26,917 nt of DNA from JBKPDV01 sp046728075 (GTDB taxonomy: Bacteria > Acidobacteriota > Thermoanaerobaculia > UBA5066 > Gp7-AA6), in contig JBKPDV010000216.1 of assembly GCA_046728075.1 (NCBI GenBank), positions 1 through 26,917 of the forward strand. The letters are read 5' to 3'. The notes under the pieces were generated by a model, which did not search any database, was not told the origin of the DNA, and worked only from the letters and a program-made list of their open reading frames with translations. Of the stretch, positions 8,215 through 15,753 are shown piece after piece (position 1 is the first letter of the stretch; each line of letters opens with the position of its first letter). The position numbers and the translations under genes were made by a program.

Positions 8215-9497
8215 CTCCCGCGACCTGGCCGCGAGACGAGCCGCTCGCCGACCGGCTCCTGTTCCTCGACCCGCAGAGCGGCGACTTCCAGGACCTCCGG
8301 ATGCGCGACTTGCCTCGACGGCTGCGTTCCGGAGACGTCCTCGTCGTCAACGACGCCGCCACGCTGCCCGCTTCACTTCAGGCGACCACCTCCACGGGCG
8401 AGCACGTCGAGGTGCGCCTGGCCGGGCGCGGACCAGATGTCGGCGAGTGGACAGCGGCGCTTCTGGGCCGCGGAGACTGGCGGACTCGCACCGAAGAGCG
8501 TTCCGCGCCGCCGCGCCTGAGTGCCGGCGACCTTCTGCATCTCGGCGGCGATCTCAACGCGACGGTTCGCCGGGTGTGGTCGGTCTCGCCGCGCCTGGTG
8601 GATCTGGTCTTTGACCGGGAAGGGGATGCCCTCTGGCAATCGCTCTACCGTCACGGCCGGCCCGTCCAGTACTCGCATGTGAAGGGACCGCTGGCGTTGT
8701 GGCATGTCCAGACCGTGTACGGAGCGCGACCCTGGGCCGTCGAGTCTCCGTCGGCGGGGCTGCCTCTCAACTGGGAGTTGCTGGGCTCGCTGCGAAGAGA
8801 GGGCGTGGCCCTGGCGTCCCTCACGCACGCCGCCGGCTTGTCTTCGATCGGGGATTCGATCGTGGATGCGCTTCTTCCGCTGCCCGAGCGTTTCGAGATT
8901 CCCGAGGCCACAGTCGAGGCGATCGAACAGACTCGCCGCGAAGGAGGGCGCGTGATCGCCGTCGGGACGAGCGTGGTCCGCGCGCTCGAGGGATCGGCCG
9001 CCGCGCACGGCGGGCGGATCCGGGCCGAGGCAGCGGTCACCGACTTGAGAATCAACGCGCAGTATCGGCCGCGGATCGTGGACGGCCTGTTGACCGGTCT
9101 CCACGAGCCGGGCTCGAGCCACTTCTCTCTGCTGACGGCATTCGCGCCGGAAGAGGCCCTGCTCGACGCCACCCGTCACGCGGAGGTCAGCGGGTATCTG
9201 GGCCACGAGTTTGGCGACGCGATGCTGATCGTCGGCGAAGCCCGATTTAGCCGCGAGATAATCCCTTCCTCGGAATTGGCGGTCCGAAAAACCAGCAGAG
9301 AGGGAATCGATGGCCTCGGTCGTCTTCTTGAGGGGCGTCAATGTCGGAGGGAACCGGAAGTTCCAGCCGAGTCTCCTCTCTCGAGAGCTCGCGCACTGGG
9401 ACGTGGTCAACGTCGGGGCGGCGGGAACCTTCGTAATCCGAAAGCCGATCGGCGAAGCCGCCGTGCGCGCGGGATTCGTCGCCCAATTGCCGTTTGA
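8211..9497 (+). CDS. QueA-like S-adenosylmethionine:tRNA ribosyltransferase-isomerase paralogue
   Basis: The QueA fold is visible from SGDVLVVNDAATLPASLQA, through HVKGPLALWHVQTVYG and VESPSAGLPLNWELL, to AVGTSVVRALEG, GLLTGLHEPGSSHFSLLTAF and GHEFGDAMLIV. It differs from canonical QueA (for example NDAAT rather than NDTRV) and resembles the shorter paralogues found in Actinobacteria and Acidobacteria. A role in queuosine synthesis is therefore not assured. I chose GTG at 8211: it overlaps the SDR stop as GTGA and has GGAGGAAGG upstream. An ATG at 8196 is in frame. The conserved domain ends near 9240, as is normal for the family. The frame then runs on through about 85 extra residues to 9497, overlapping the DUF1697 gene by 188 nt. 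That tail is basic, low in conservation signals and probably not genuine. Confidence 0.82.
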   Translation: MTPATWPRDEPLADRLLFLDPQSGDFQDLRMRDLPRRLRSGDVLVVNDAATLPASLQATTSTGEHVEVRLAGRGPDVGEWTAALLGRGDWRTRTEERSAPPRLSAGDLLHLGGDLNATVRRVWSVSPRLVDLVFDREGDALWQSLYRHGRPVQYSHVKGPLALWHVQTVYGARPWAVESPSAGLPLNWELLGSLRREGVALASLTHAAGLSSIGDSIVDALLPLPERFEIPEATVEAIEQTRREGGRVIAVGTSVVRALEGSAAAHGGRIRAEAAVTDLRINAQYRPRIVDGLLTGLHEPGSSHFSLLTAFAPEEALLDATRHAEVSGYLGHEFGDAMLIVGEARFSREIIPSSELAVRKTSREGIDGLGRLLEGRQCRREPEVPAESPLSRARALGRGQRRGGGNLRNPKADRRSRRARGIRRPIAV

Positions 9498-9837
9498 GAC
9501 TCACCTGACGATCTGCCGCGGCCGCGACCTCCTCGACCTGGCAGCCGCGAAACCCTTTTCAAACCTACCCGCTGGCCACGACACGCGCCCATACGTGAGT
9601 GTGCTCGCCAAGCGGCCCCGCACGCTGCCCCAACTTCCCATCAATCAGCCCCCGGGCGAGAAGTGGCAGGTCCGGATCGTCGGAGTCTCCGGAAAGCTCG
9701 TCCTGAGTCTGGCGCGCCGGCTGGGGAAAACGATTCTCTATCCCAATGAGGTCGTCGAAAAGCAGTTCGGCACTCCCGCCACCACGCGAAATTGGGACAC
9801 AATCGTCACTCTCTGCGAGATTCTCAAAGCCCGCTAA
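9310..9837 (+). CDS. DUF1697 family protein
   Basis: A 175-aa protein with the family signature near the N-terminus (MASVVFLRGVNVGGNRKF) and the C-terminal FGTPATTRNWDTIVTL. The length is normal for the family, and no function is established. The start ATG at 9310 is preceded by GAGAGGGA. It overlaps the end of the QueA-like frame by 188 nt in another frame; the domain match shows that this frame is the genuine coding one in the overlap. Confidence 0.88.
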   Translation: MASVVFLRGVNVGGNRKFQPSLLSRELAHWDVVNVGAAGTFVIRKPIGEAAVRAGFVAQLPFETHLTICRGRDLLDLAAAKPFSNLPAGHDTRPYVSVLAKRPRTLPQLPINQPPGEKWQVRIVGVSGKLVLSLARRLGKTILYPNEVVEKQFGTPATTRNWDTIVTLCEILKAR

Positions 9838-9907
9838 TCGCCGTCGACGCTGTGCGGAATGGAGCGGGTCGAGCGCCGTGTTGGGAGAGGTTAGGAAAAC
9901 GACGACT

Positions 9908-10042
9908 ATGACCGGAGGCGGCAAGATCGGCGCAGTCGCGATGGTGTTGGCCGGCCTGGCGCTCGCCGCTTCCGGGTTGGAGCGGATCGAGACGGTTCAA
10001 GACATCCCTCTGACGCCGCCGGCTGCAGAGGCTGCCGGCTAA
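9908..10042 (+). CDS. Possible 44-aa exported or membrane peptide
   Basis: An ATG at 9908 opens a 44-codon frame whose N-terminus resembles a signal sequence or single membrane helix (IGAVAMVLAGLALAASG), followed by a short polar tail. An AGGA lies about 16 nt upstream, too far for a convincing ribosome binding site. Its stop overlaps the end of the converging selenoprotein gene by 4 nt. It occupies the otherwise empty 9838-10038 interval. It may be chance in GC-rich DNA. Confidence 0.2.
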   Translation: MTGGGKIGAVAMVLAGLALAASGLERIETVQDIPLTPPAAEAAG

Positions 10043-11913
10043 GGACGGGCTGACTTCAGAAGCGAAACGAGCCTGGCCTCGGCCTCCGCGTGGAGCGTCG
10101 GAGGCGCGCCGTAGAACGCGGCGGCGGAACGGCCTTCGCGGTCGAACAGGAAGAGAGTGGGCACGGCGGTCACGTCGCCGAAGTCCCGGACGACCTCGGG
10201 CGGACCCATCGCCCAGACGAGCGGCAGCCGGAGCTCGCCGACGAGCTTGCGCACCTGTGCCTCCTCGGATTGCACCGCGAATGCGACCACGGCCAGCCGG
10301 TCGCCGTATCGCTTCTGGAGATCCCCGAGCCAGCCGAGCGTGCCCCGGCAGGGCGGGCACCAGGTCGCCCACATTTCGACGAGCACGACGCGTCCCGCGA
10401 GGTCTTCCTTCGAGAGGCGCTTCCCGTCGAGATCCGTGATCGTGATCGCGGGCAGCGCCGCCGCCGCTTTCATTTCGCCCGGAGACGCGTTGGCGCGCGC
10501 GGCCTCCTTCTTGCCCTCGAGAATCAGCTCGATCATTCGCGAGAGGTCGGCGCGAAAACGCTCGTGGCTTGCCGCGCTCTTGAGCGGGATGTAGCGGCCG
10601 GTCGCCTTGCTGTCCATGTTGTAGAAGTCCTTGGGGGTCGCGACCAGGACGTCGTCCACGAAGATCACCGGGTAGAATGTCACGCCAAATCGTTTCGCGA
10701 GCTGCGAGTCGCCATAGTTCTCCGAAACGAAGCGCACCTTGCCGTGGAAGTCCTGCACGACGCTCTGAGCCAGCAAACTTGCCGGATCGGAGAGATTTCA
10801 GGTGTAGGGCCAGCGTACCAGAGTGACGGTCGTCTGCGGCGCGGGCTTCGAGGGCTCCGGCCGCGGCGGCTCCAGCGCGGCGAAGTATCGTGGGAGCACG
10901 TCGCCGGCGATCGCCGCGGCCGTTGTCGGGCTCGCATCCGCCGCGTGGCCCGCGACGTCGGCCTGTGCGGCCTCGAGAAAGAGCCGGCCCAGACTGTGAT
11001 CGACGCCGCCGCCGGAAAGGCGCGCGTCCCATTCCTTCAGGCGCTTGGAAAGCGCTTCCGCGTCGAGCGAAGGAGGAGAGGGCCGCAGCGGGGCCAGACG
11101 TTGCGCTGCCTGCAGGTATCGCAACATCGCGCCGAAGCGCAGGCCGGCCGCATCCAGCTCGCGTGCTTCCTTCAACGTCGAGCTTGCCGCGATGAACTCG
11201 CTGTGCTTGTCGATCGAGGCCGGCGGCCGGTAGGCAGCGAGGAGCTCGCTCTCCAAGAGGTCGAGCTCGCCTCGAAGCGGACGCAGCCGGGGCGCCCGGC
11301 CGGCCGTCGGAGCCGAGAGCGTCCGGCAAAACGCGGCGAACTCCTGTTGCGCCCGGGCGACGCCCAGGTAGAAGAAACCGTATTGCGGCATGGTGTTGCG
11401 CCCGTACTCGAGGCTCGTCTCGTAGTAGATGTGCGCCTGCGGGACGGCCGCCTCGCCCAATGCGCGCACCGCCGCGGGCCGTACATCGCGGAGAGCGCCC
11501 GCGGTCGAGGCGCTCGAGCTTTCGCGCAGCGCCGCTCCCGCGCGCGCCCATTCCGTTTCGAACGCAGCCGACTCCTTGCGCTGGTCGGGCGAGAAACTGT
11601 TGAGATAGGACGCGGCCGAGAGGTTGGTCCTCGGTCCCGCCAGCCGCTGGAGCGCCAGCAGCCGCCGGCCTTCGTGCAGGGCGTCCCGCGCGCGGGCGAG
11701 CGCCGGACCGCTGTTTTCCTTGACCTGAGCCCACATCTCGTCCGTCGAGCTGTTCGTTTCCAGAAACCGCGACCACCGCTCGATCTCGGCGGCCAGCGGA
11801 TCACGGGCCGAAGAATCGCCGGCGGCCGCGAGAACGGCGGCGGTGATCACGACAATTGCAGCAACCGCACCGAAGCTGATCGATCGTCTGTTCCGCATCG
11901 CGCTGAAGAGCAT
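10039..11913 (-). CDS. Candidate exported selenoprotein: helical domain + Sec-thioredoxin-like domain + TlpA-like domain (in-frame TGA at 10798-10800)
   Basis: Conventionally this reads as two same-frame genes: 371 codons from ATG 11913 to a TGA at 10800-10798, and a second segment to a stop at 10039. Read through, it is one 624-residue protein with Sec at position 372. Residues of about 6-35 are a signal peptide. Residues of about 36-350 are helical, without a domain I recognise. Residues of about 360-470 form a thioredoxin-like domain: strand TVTLVRWPYT, then U372 at the start of helix NLSDPASLLAQSVVQDF, then VTFYPVIF with cis-Pro415. The Sec-to-cis-Pro distance of 43 is that of thioredoxin itself, and the motif is UxxS. 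Residues of about 490-624 are a TlpA/ResA-like domain with WATWCPPC (C519, C522) and cis-Pro585 in TAVPTLFLF. The second segment has no start of its own: only a TTG at 10776 without a Shine-Dalgarno, inside the first helix of the fold. A nonsense mutation or sequencing error is the alternative. Confidence 0.75.
10763..10792 (-). promoter_or_regulatory. Putative bacterial SECIS hairpin after the in-frame TGA
   Basis: Numbering from the base after TGA on the minus strand, bases 13-18 (CCGGCA) pair with 23-28 (UGCUGG). This gives a 6-bp apical stem with one G-U pair and loop AGUU at 19-22. The stem extends downward through bases 10-11 with 30-31 and 6-8 with 33-35, with single mismatches between. 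The loop carries a G in its second position, 20 nt after the TGA. Both features agree with the general bSECIS pattern (stem, G in the first two loop bases, loop roughly 16-37 nt after UGA). I could not fold it computationally. Confidence 0.6.
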
Positions 11914-11983
11914 TACGATCTCGCGGCGAGAAGGTTTGGAAGCGCGAGCGCGATGTCAAAACGGAAAAATGGCAGCTCCGTCC

Positions 11984-12589
11984 TTACCGATCCGGCTCCT
12001 GTCCGCGCGGCTTCGGCGTCGATCCGTCGAAAACCGGCGAGCGTGAACTCAAGAATTTCAGACCGACGACCGGATGGAGCTCGAAGCCGTTCCTCGCGTG
12101 GCCGGTCGTGTAGTAATCGAAGAACCCGATTCCAGTGACTTCGACCATATCTCCCTGCGCGCGCGGGTGGCGCTGGATCTCGGCTCTTTCGGCGGAAAAG
12201 ACGCGTCCCAAACCGCTCCCCACCGCGAAAAGAGGATTCGGGATCTCCGCGATCATCGAGCGCGACGGTTCCGCGGGATCAACCAGGATCAGGTGAATGT
12301 CGCCGTCAGCCCCGTCCAGGATCCGGCGCAGCTTCGCCCGCACGCGATAGACCGACAGCTCCTCCGGAGCGATCCGGGTCAGACCATGGAAGGACTCGTT
12401 TGGCGGTCGCGGCAGGCGCGTCAGCGCGGCGACGGTCGTATCGATCGGTTTCATCCACACGCGGCCGCGGTCGCGATCGCGGAAAGTCTTCACGGGCCAC
12501 CGAAAGAGCCCGAGGTCCATGACGCCCGCCGCGAAGAGCAGCAGGCAGATCAGCAAGAGGGCCAGGACGAGGAGCAGGAGCCGGCGCAC
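11984..12589 (-). CDS. Exported or membrane-anchored hypothetical protein with DGDIHL / ARNGxELHPV motifs
   Basis: A 201-aa protein starting at GTG 12589 without a visible Shine-Dalgarno. Residues 1-22 are a strongly hydrophobic leader (MRRLLLLVLALLLICLLLFA), either a signal peptide or an anchor. The mature part contains GADGDIHLILVDPAEPSRSMIAEIPNP and later VEVTGIGFFDYYTTGHARNGFELHPVVGLKF. This pair of motifs marks an uncharacterised family seen in many soil bacteria, perhaps of OB-fold/thermonuclease-like type; I cannot assign a function. It lies 70 nt upstream of the candidate selenoprotein gene on the same strand, so co-transcription is possible. Confidence 0.75.
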   Translation of the reverse strand: MRRLLLLVLALLLICLLLFAAGVMDLGLFRWPVKTFRDRDRGRVWMKPIDTTVAALTRLPRPPNESFHGLTRIAPEELSVYRVRAKLRRILDGADGDIHLILVDPAEPSRSMIAEIPNPLFAVGSGLGRVFSAERAEIQRHPRAQGDMVEVTGIGFFDYYTTGHARNGFELHPVVGLKFLSSRSPVFDGSTPKPRGQEPDR

Positions 12590-12635
12590 GCAGGAAGGCT
12601 TTCACAACTCCGACGGCCGCAACACAACCCGGCAG

Positions 12636-12652
12636 GCCTCATCGCATGAGGC
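12636..12652 (-). terminator. Short perfect hairpin between dcp and the downstream gene
   Basis: GCCTCAT CGC ATGAGGC is a 7-bp perfect stem with a 3-nt loop in the 99-nt gap downstream of the M3 peptidase gene. No U-tract follows on the minus strand, so it may attenuate or stabilise rather than terminate. Confidence 0.3.
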
Positions 12653-12688
12653 TCGAGGGCGGCCAGGCCCCTTAGGACCCGGCCGGGG

Positions 12689-14842
12689 CTACCGCTTGGT
12701 GGCCTTCGGGGTCTTCAATCCGCGCTCTTCGAGAAGCGGGTCGACCTTCGGCTCTCGCCCGCGGAAGGCGCGATAGAGCGCCGCGGAATCCATCGTGCCG
12801 GCCTTCGACAGGACCGCCTCGCGGAAATGCTGGCCGTTCGCGCGCGTCATTCCGCCGTGCTCCTTGAACCAGTAGTAGGCGTCATCGTCGATCACTTCGC
12901 TCCAGAGATAGGCGTAGTACCCGGCTGCATAGCCCCCGTCCCAGATGTGGGAGAAATAGGTCGTGTGGTAGCGCGGCGGCACTTCGGGAAGACGGACATG
13001 AAAACGATCGAGGGACGCCTTCTCGAAGCCGACGGCGTCCTGTTGCAGATCGCCCGGCCGGAGGCTGTGCCAGGCCATGTCCAGGAGCGCCGACGCGAGG
13101 TATTCCGTCGTCGCGTAACCCTGGTTGAAGGTGCGCGCCTTCTTGATCTTCTCCACCAGCGTCTGAGGCATCGGCTCGCCGGTCCGATAGTGCTTCGCGT
13201 AGTTGGCGAGCACCGTCGGCTCCAACGCCCAATGCTCGTTGAATTGGGAGGGAAACTCGACGAAATCCCGGGGCACGCCTGTGAGCGTCGGGTAGCGGGG
13301 ATGGATGAACATTCCGTGCAGCGCGTGGCCGAACTCGTGGAAGAGCGTGTTCACGTCGTCGAAGGAGAGCAGCGCCGGCTGACCGGCCGCGGGCTTGGTG
13401 AAGTTGGTCACGTTGAAAACGACCGGCTTGGTCTTCATCAGCTCGCTCGGATCGACGAAGCTGTCCTCCCAGGCGCCGCCGCTCTTGCTTCCCCGAGCGA
13501 AGTAATCGCCGTAATAGAGCGCCAGCGATTTGCCGTCGGCTTCGAAGACCTCCCACACCCGCACATCGGGGTGATACACGGGAATGTCCTTGCGCTCCAC
13601 GAAACTGAGCCCGTAGAGCTTGTTCGCGGCGTAGAAGACTCCGTCTCGAAGCACGCGGTCGAGCTCGAAATACGGTTTGACCTGCGCCTCGTCCAGGTCG
13701 TACTCGGCCTTCCGCACCTTCTCGGCGTAGAACCCCCAGTCGGCCGCGCCGAGGTCAAAGCCGCCCTTCTCCTCATCGATCACCTTCTGCATCCGGGCCA
13801 CCTCGCCGCGCGCTTTCTCGGTCGCCGCGGGAACGAGGTCGGTCATCAGCTTTTCCGCGTTTTGGGGCGTCTTTGCCATCTGGTCATCCAGGATGTACGC
13901 CGCGGCGTTCGGGAACCCGAGCAGCTTCGACCGCTCCGCCCGAAGCTGGGCCAGGCGTCCGACGATCACCTGCGTGTCGTTCTCGCCTCCGCGGCTCCCC
14001 CGCTCTTCCGAGGCCTTGAGAAGCCGCTGCCGCAGCGAACGGTTTTCCAGCGAGGAGAGCGCGGGCTGCTGCGTCGTGTTGCGCAGGACGAGGACCCACT
14101 TCCCCGTGAGGCCGCGCTCCTTGGCCGCTTCCGACGCGGCGGCGATGTCCGGTTCGGAAAGGCCCTTGAGCTCCTCGACGTTGTCTACGACGACGGCCGA
14201 GGCGTTTCTTTCCGCGAGCAGCTTGTCCGCGAATTGCACCTGCAGCTTCGCTTCCTCTTCGTTCCAGGCCCGTAGCTTGCTCTTGTCCGCCTCGCCCAGC
14301 TGCGCCCCGGCCCGCACGAAGTTGCGGTAGGTGCGCTCGACCAGATACAAACCCTGCGGGTCGAGCTGGAGCGCCTTGCGGCGGTCGTACAACGACTTCA
14401 CGCGGGAAAAGAGCTTGCCGTTCAAGTAGATCGTGGTCTGATGCGCCGCAAGCTTCGGCGCCTCCTCCGCCCGGATCTTTTGAAGCGTCTCGTTGGTGTT
14501 CGACTGCGCGAGGTTGAAAAAGACCTTGCCGGCGCGCGTCAGAACTTCTCCCGAGCGCTCCATCGCCTCGATCGTGTTTACAAACGTCGGCGCCTCGGGA
14601 TTGTTGGCGATCGTCTCGATCTCCATAATCTGCCGCTTCATTCCCTCTTCCATCGCCGGCGTGTAATCGCTGTCCTGGATCTTGTCGAACGGCGGAGCCT
14701 GGAAAGGCAGCGGGCTGGCGGTCAAGAAAGGATTGGAAGGGCTCGCCGTTTCCGGAGCAGCCGCTTTCGGAGCCTGAGCGATGCCGGACGAAGCGAGCAG
14801 AGGCAGGATCAGGCCGAAGAGAGCCAGGTCACGTCGTTTCAT
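12689..14842 (-). CDS. dcp: Exported M3-family metallopeptidase, peptidyl-dipeptidase Dcp type
   Basis: A 717-aa zinc peptidase that would release dipeptides from the C-terminus of oligopeptides. The zinc site HEFGH is at residues 502-506 (HEFGHALHGMF), with the third ligand E529 in DFVEFPSQF. Family motifs include TRTFNQGYATTEYL-like ARTFNQGYATTEYLA and YFSHIWDGGYAAGYYAYLW. Residues 1-23 are a signal peptide (MKRRDLALFGLILPLLASSG), so it acts in the periplasm or outside. I chose ATG 14842, preceded by AAAGGTG at good spacing; a GTG at 14848 would add two residues. With the S9 peptidase it points to an extracytoplasmic peptide-degrading lifestyle. Confidence 0.94.
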   Translation of the reverse strand: MKRRDLALFGLILPLLASSGIAQAPKAAAPETASPSNPFLTASPLPFQAPPFDKIQDSDYTPAMEEGMKRQIMEIETIANNPEAPTFVNTIEAMERSGEVLTRAGKVFFNLAQSNTNETLQKIRAEEAPKLAAHQTTIYLNGKLFSRVKSLYDRRKALQLDPQGLYLVERTYRNFVRAGAQLGEADKSKLRAWNEEEAKLQVQFADKLLAERNASAVVVDNVEELKGLSEPDIAAASEAAKERGLTGKWVLVLRNTTQQPALSSLENRSLRQRLLKASEERGSRGGENDTQVIVGRLAQLRAERSKLLGFPNAAAYILDDQMAKTPQNAEKLMTDLVPAATEKARGEVARMQKVIDEEKGGFDLGAADWGFYAEKVRKAEYDLDEAQVKPYFELDRVLRDGVFYAANKLYGLSFVERKDIPVYHPDVRVWEVFEADGKSLALYYGDYFARGSKSGGAWEDSFVDPSELMKTKPVVFNVTNFTKPAAGQPALLSFDDVNTLFHEFGHALHGMFIHPRYPTLTGVPRDFVEFPSQFNEHWALEPTVLANYAKHYRTGEPMPQTLVEKIKKARTFNQGYATTEYLASALLDMAWHSLRPGDLQQDAVGFEKASLDRFHVRLPEVPPRYHTTYFSHIWDGGYAAGYYAYLWSEVIDDDAYYWFKEHGGMTRANGQHFREAVLSKAGTMDSAALYRAFRGREPKVDPLLEERGLKTPKATKR

Positions 14843-14997
14843 TTTCACCTTTCGGTAAACGTCGCCCGGTTTTCCAAAGATTCCCCCCGGTGTGTCGTCC
14901 GGGACCGACTGGCAGAGGGTTCTACTACGGACAGAAAGCGGTCAGGTGCGGTATCGGCCCGCGAATTTCGGCGTCCCGGCCCGATTGAGCCGAGGGA

Positions 14998-15378
14998 CTA
15001 CGACGCCGTGCCCCGGTCGGGAGGCACGGGCGTCGGCGGAGGTGTGGGGACCGGTGTCGGAGCGGGCGTGGGCGGAAGCAGGGAGACGCCCAGGCGAAAG
15101 AGCTGGCCCCGTTCGACGGGAGGATTCGGCCGAGGGGCGATCACGATGGTATGCGAACCGATAATGGAAAGCTTGAAGCCCGGATCGAAGCCAGCCGCGA
15201 CGCCGAAGAGCATGCTTCCGGTTCCGCTCGGCCCGTTTGTCGAGAAGCCCAGAGGCCGGCAGGAGATGGCGGTGCCGCAGCCCTGGATGGGTTGCTGCTG
15301 CGCCACGGCCAGGAGCGGCGTGAATGCCATTGCCCCCAGCGCCACGATCCCGACCCGACCGATCCGCCCGAGCCACAT
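14998..15378 (-). CDS. Small exported protein with Pro/Thr-rich C-terminal tail
   Basis: A 126-aa product from ATG 15378, with a signal peptide of about 27 residues (MWLGRIGRVGIVALGAMAFT then PLLAVAQQQ). The central part has two cysteines (GCGTAISC) and a beta-like stretch (GFKLSIIGSHTIVIAPRP). The tail is PPTPAPTPVPTPPPTPVPP, typical of flexible cell-envelope linkers. No Shine-Dalgarno is visible. The frame continues upstream of the ATG but without a signal peptide at its start. I do not recognise the family. Because the tail comes from a simple GGTGTx-type repeat on the other strand, the confidence that it is a gene is moderate. Confidence 0.5.
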   Translation of the reverse strand: MWLGRIGRVGIVALGAMAFTPLLAVAQQQPIQGCGTAISCRPLGFSTNGPSGTGSMLFGVAAGFDPGFKLSIIGSHTIVIAPRPNPPVERGQLFRLGVSLLPPTPAPTPVPTPPPTPVPPDRGTAS

Positions 15379-15518
15379 AAGTCTGTTAACCGTCCGCGCC
15401 GGGCACAGATTCCGGCGCGGATATCTTTTCACAACCCGGTCTTGGGGATGAGCATCTCGCGATCCCGAACGCCAGGGTTCCTTTTGGCAGGGGCGTGACA
15501 GGAAAAGACGAAAAGACG

Positions 15519-15547
15519 CCACGGACGACGCGAAGGATGCGGAGAAC
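15519..15547. repeat. Degenerate 9-bp tandem repeat in the kinase upstream region
   Basis: Three near-copies of a 9-mer occur in tandem: CACGGACGA, CGCGAAGGA, TGCGGAGAA. They resemble the CACGGA-type intergenic repeats of several soil phyla. They lie in the 375-nt gene-free interval 15379-15753, which otherwise holds the AT-rich palindrome at 15589 and no other feature I can support. Confidence 0.35.
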
Positions 15548-15588
15548 GGACCCTTCTCGTGGATGGAGCCGGTCCGCCTGCCCTGACG

Positions 15589-15604
15589 ACAATATATAGA
15601 TTGT
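15589..15604. promoter_or_regulatory. AT-rich palindromic motif, copy 1 (upstream of the kinase)
   Basis: ACAATATATAGATTGT has inverted ends ACAAT/ATTGT and occurs in GC-rich DNA 149 nt before the kinase start. A copy differing at one base lies at 18485. It contains a TATATA that could serve as a -10 element, or it may be an operator shared by the two genes. Confidence 0.5.
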
Positions 15605-15753
15605 GACCCCCGCGCGACGGAGCGATCTCGACCTGCCCTCCTGGTCCGGGGGACGCCATTCCATTCCCGCCGCGGGCAGTCCCTGGGCGGAAACGGGGCG
15701 ACCAGCAGTTAGAATCTGTCGGGGATTCGCCCCTCGAAGGCCCCAACCCAAAC

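Noticed and set aside
10039..10776. Separate TlpA-like gene starting at TTG 10776
   Set aside because: No Shine-Dalgarno, no signal peptide, and the start falls inside the first helix of a thioredoxin fold whose strand 1 is encoded before the TGA. Reading through the TGA explains the data better, though it remains the fallback.
10090..12138. 682-codon plus-strand open frame across the candidate selenoprotein gene
   Set aside because: It is antisense to the helical, thioredoxin-like and TlpA domains, its translation is Arg/Gly/Ala-rich without domains, and it reflects GC-rich third positions.
12827..14275. 482-codon plus-strand open frame
   Set aside because: Antisense to the M3 peptidase with its HEFGH site.
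15010..15075. Tandem-looking GGTGTGGGGACCGG-type repeat that might be a regulatory array
   Set aside because: It simply encodes the PTPxP tail of the minus-strand exported protein; no spacing pattern independent of the codons was seen.
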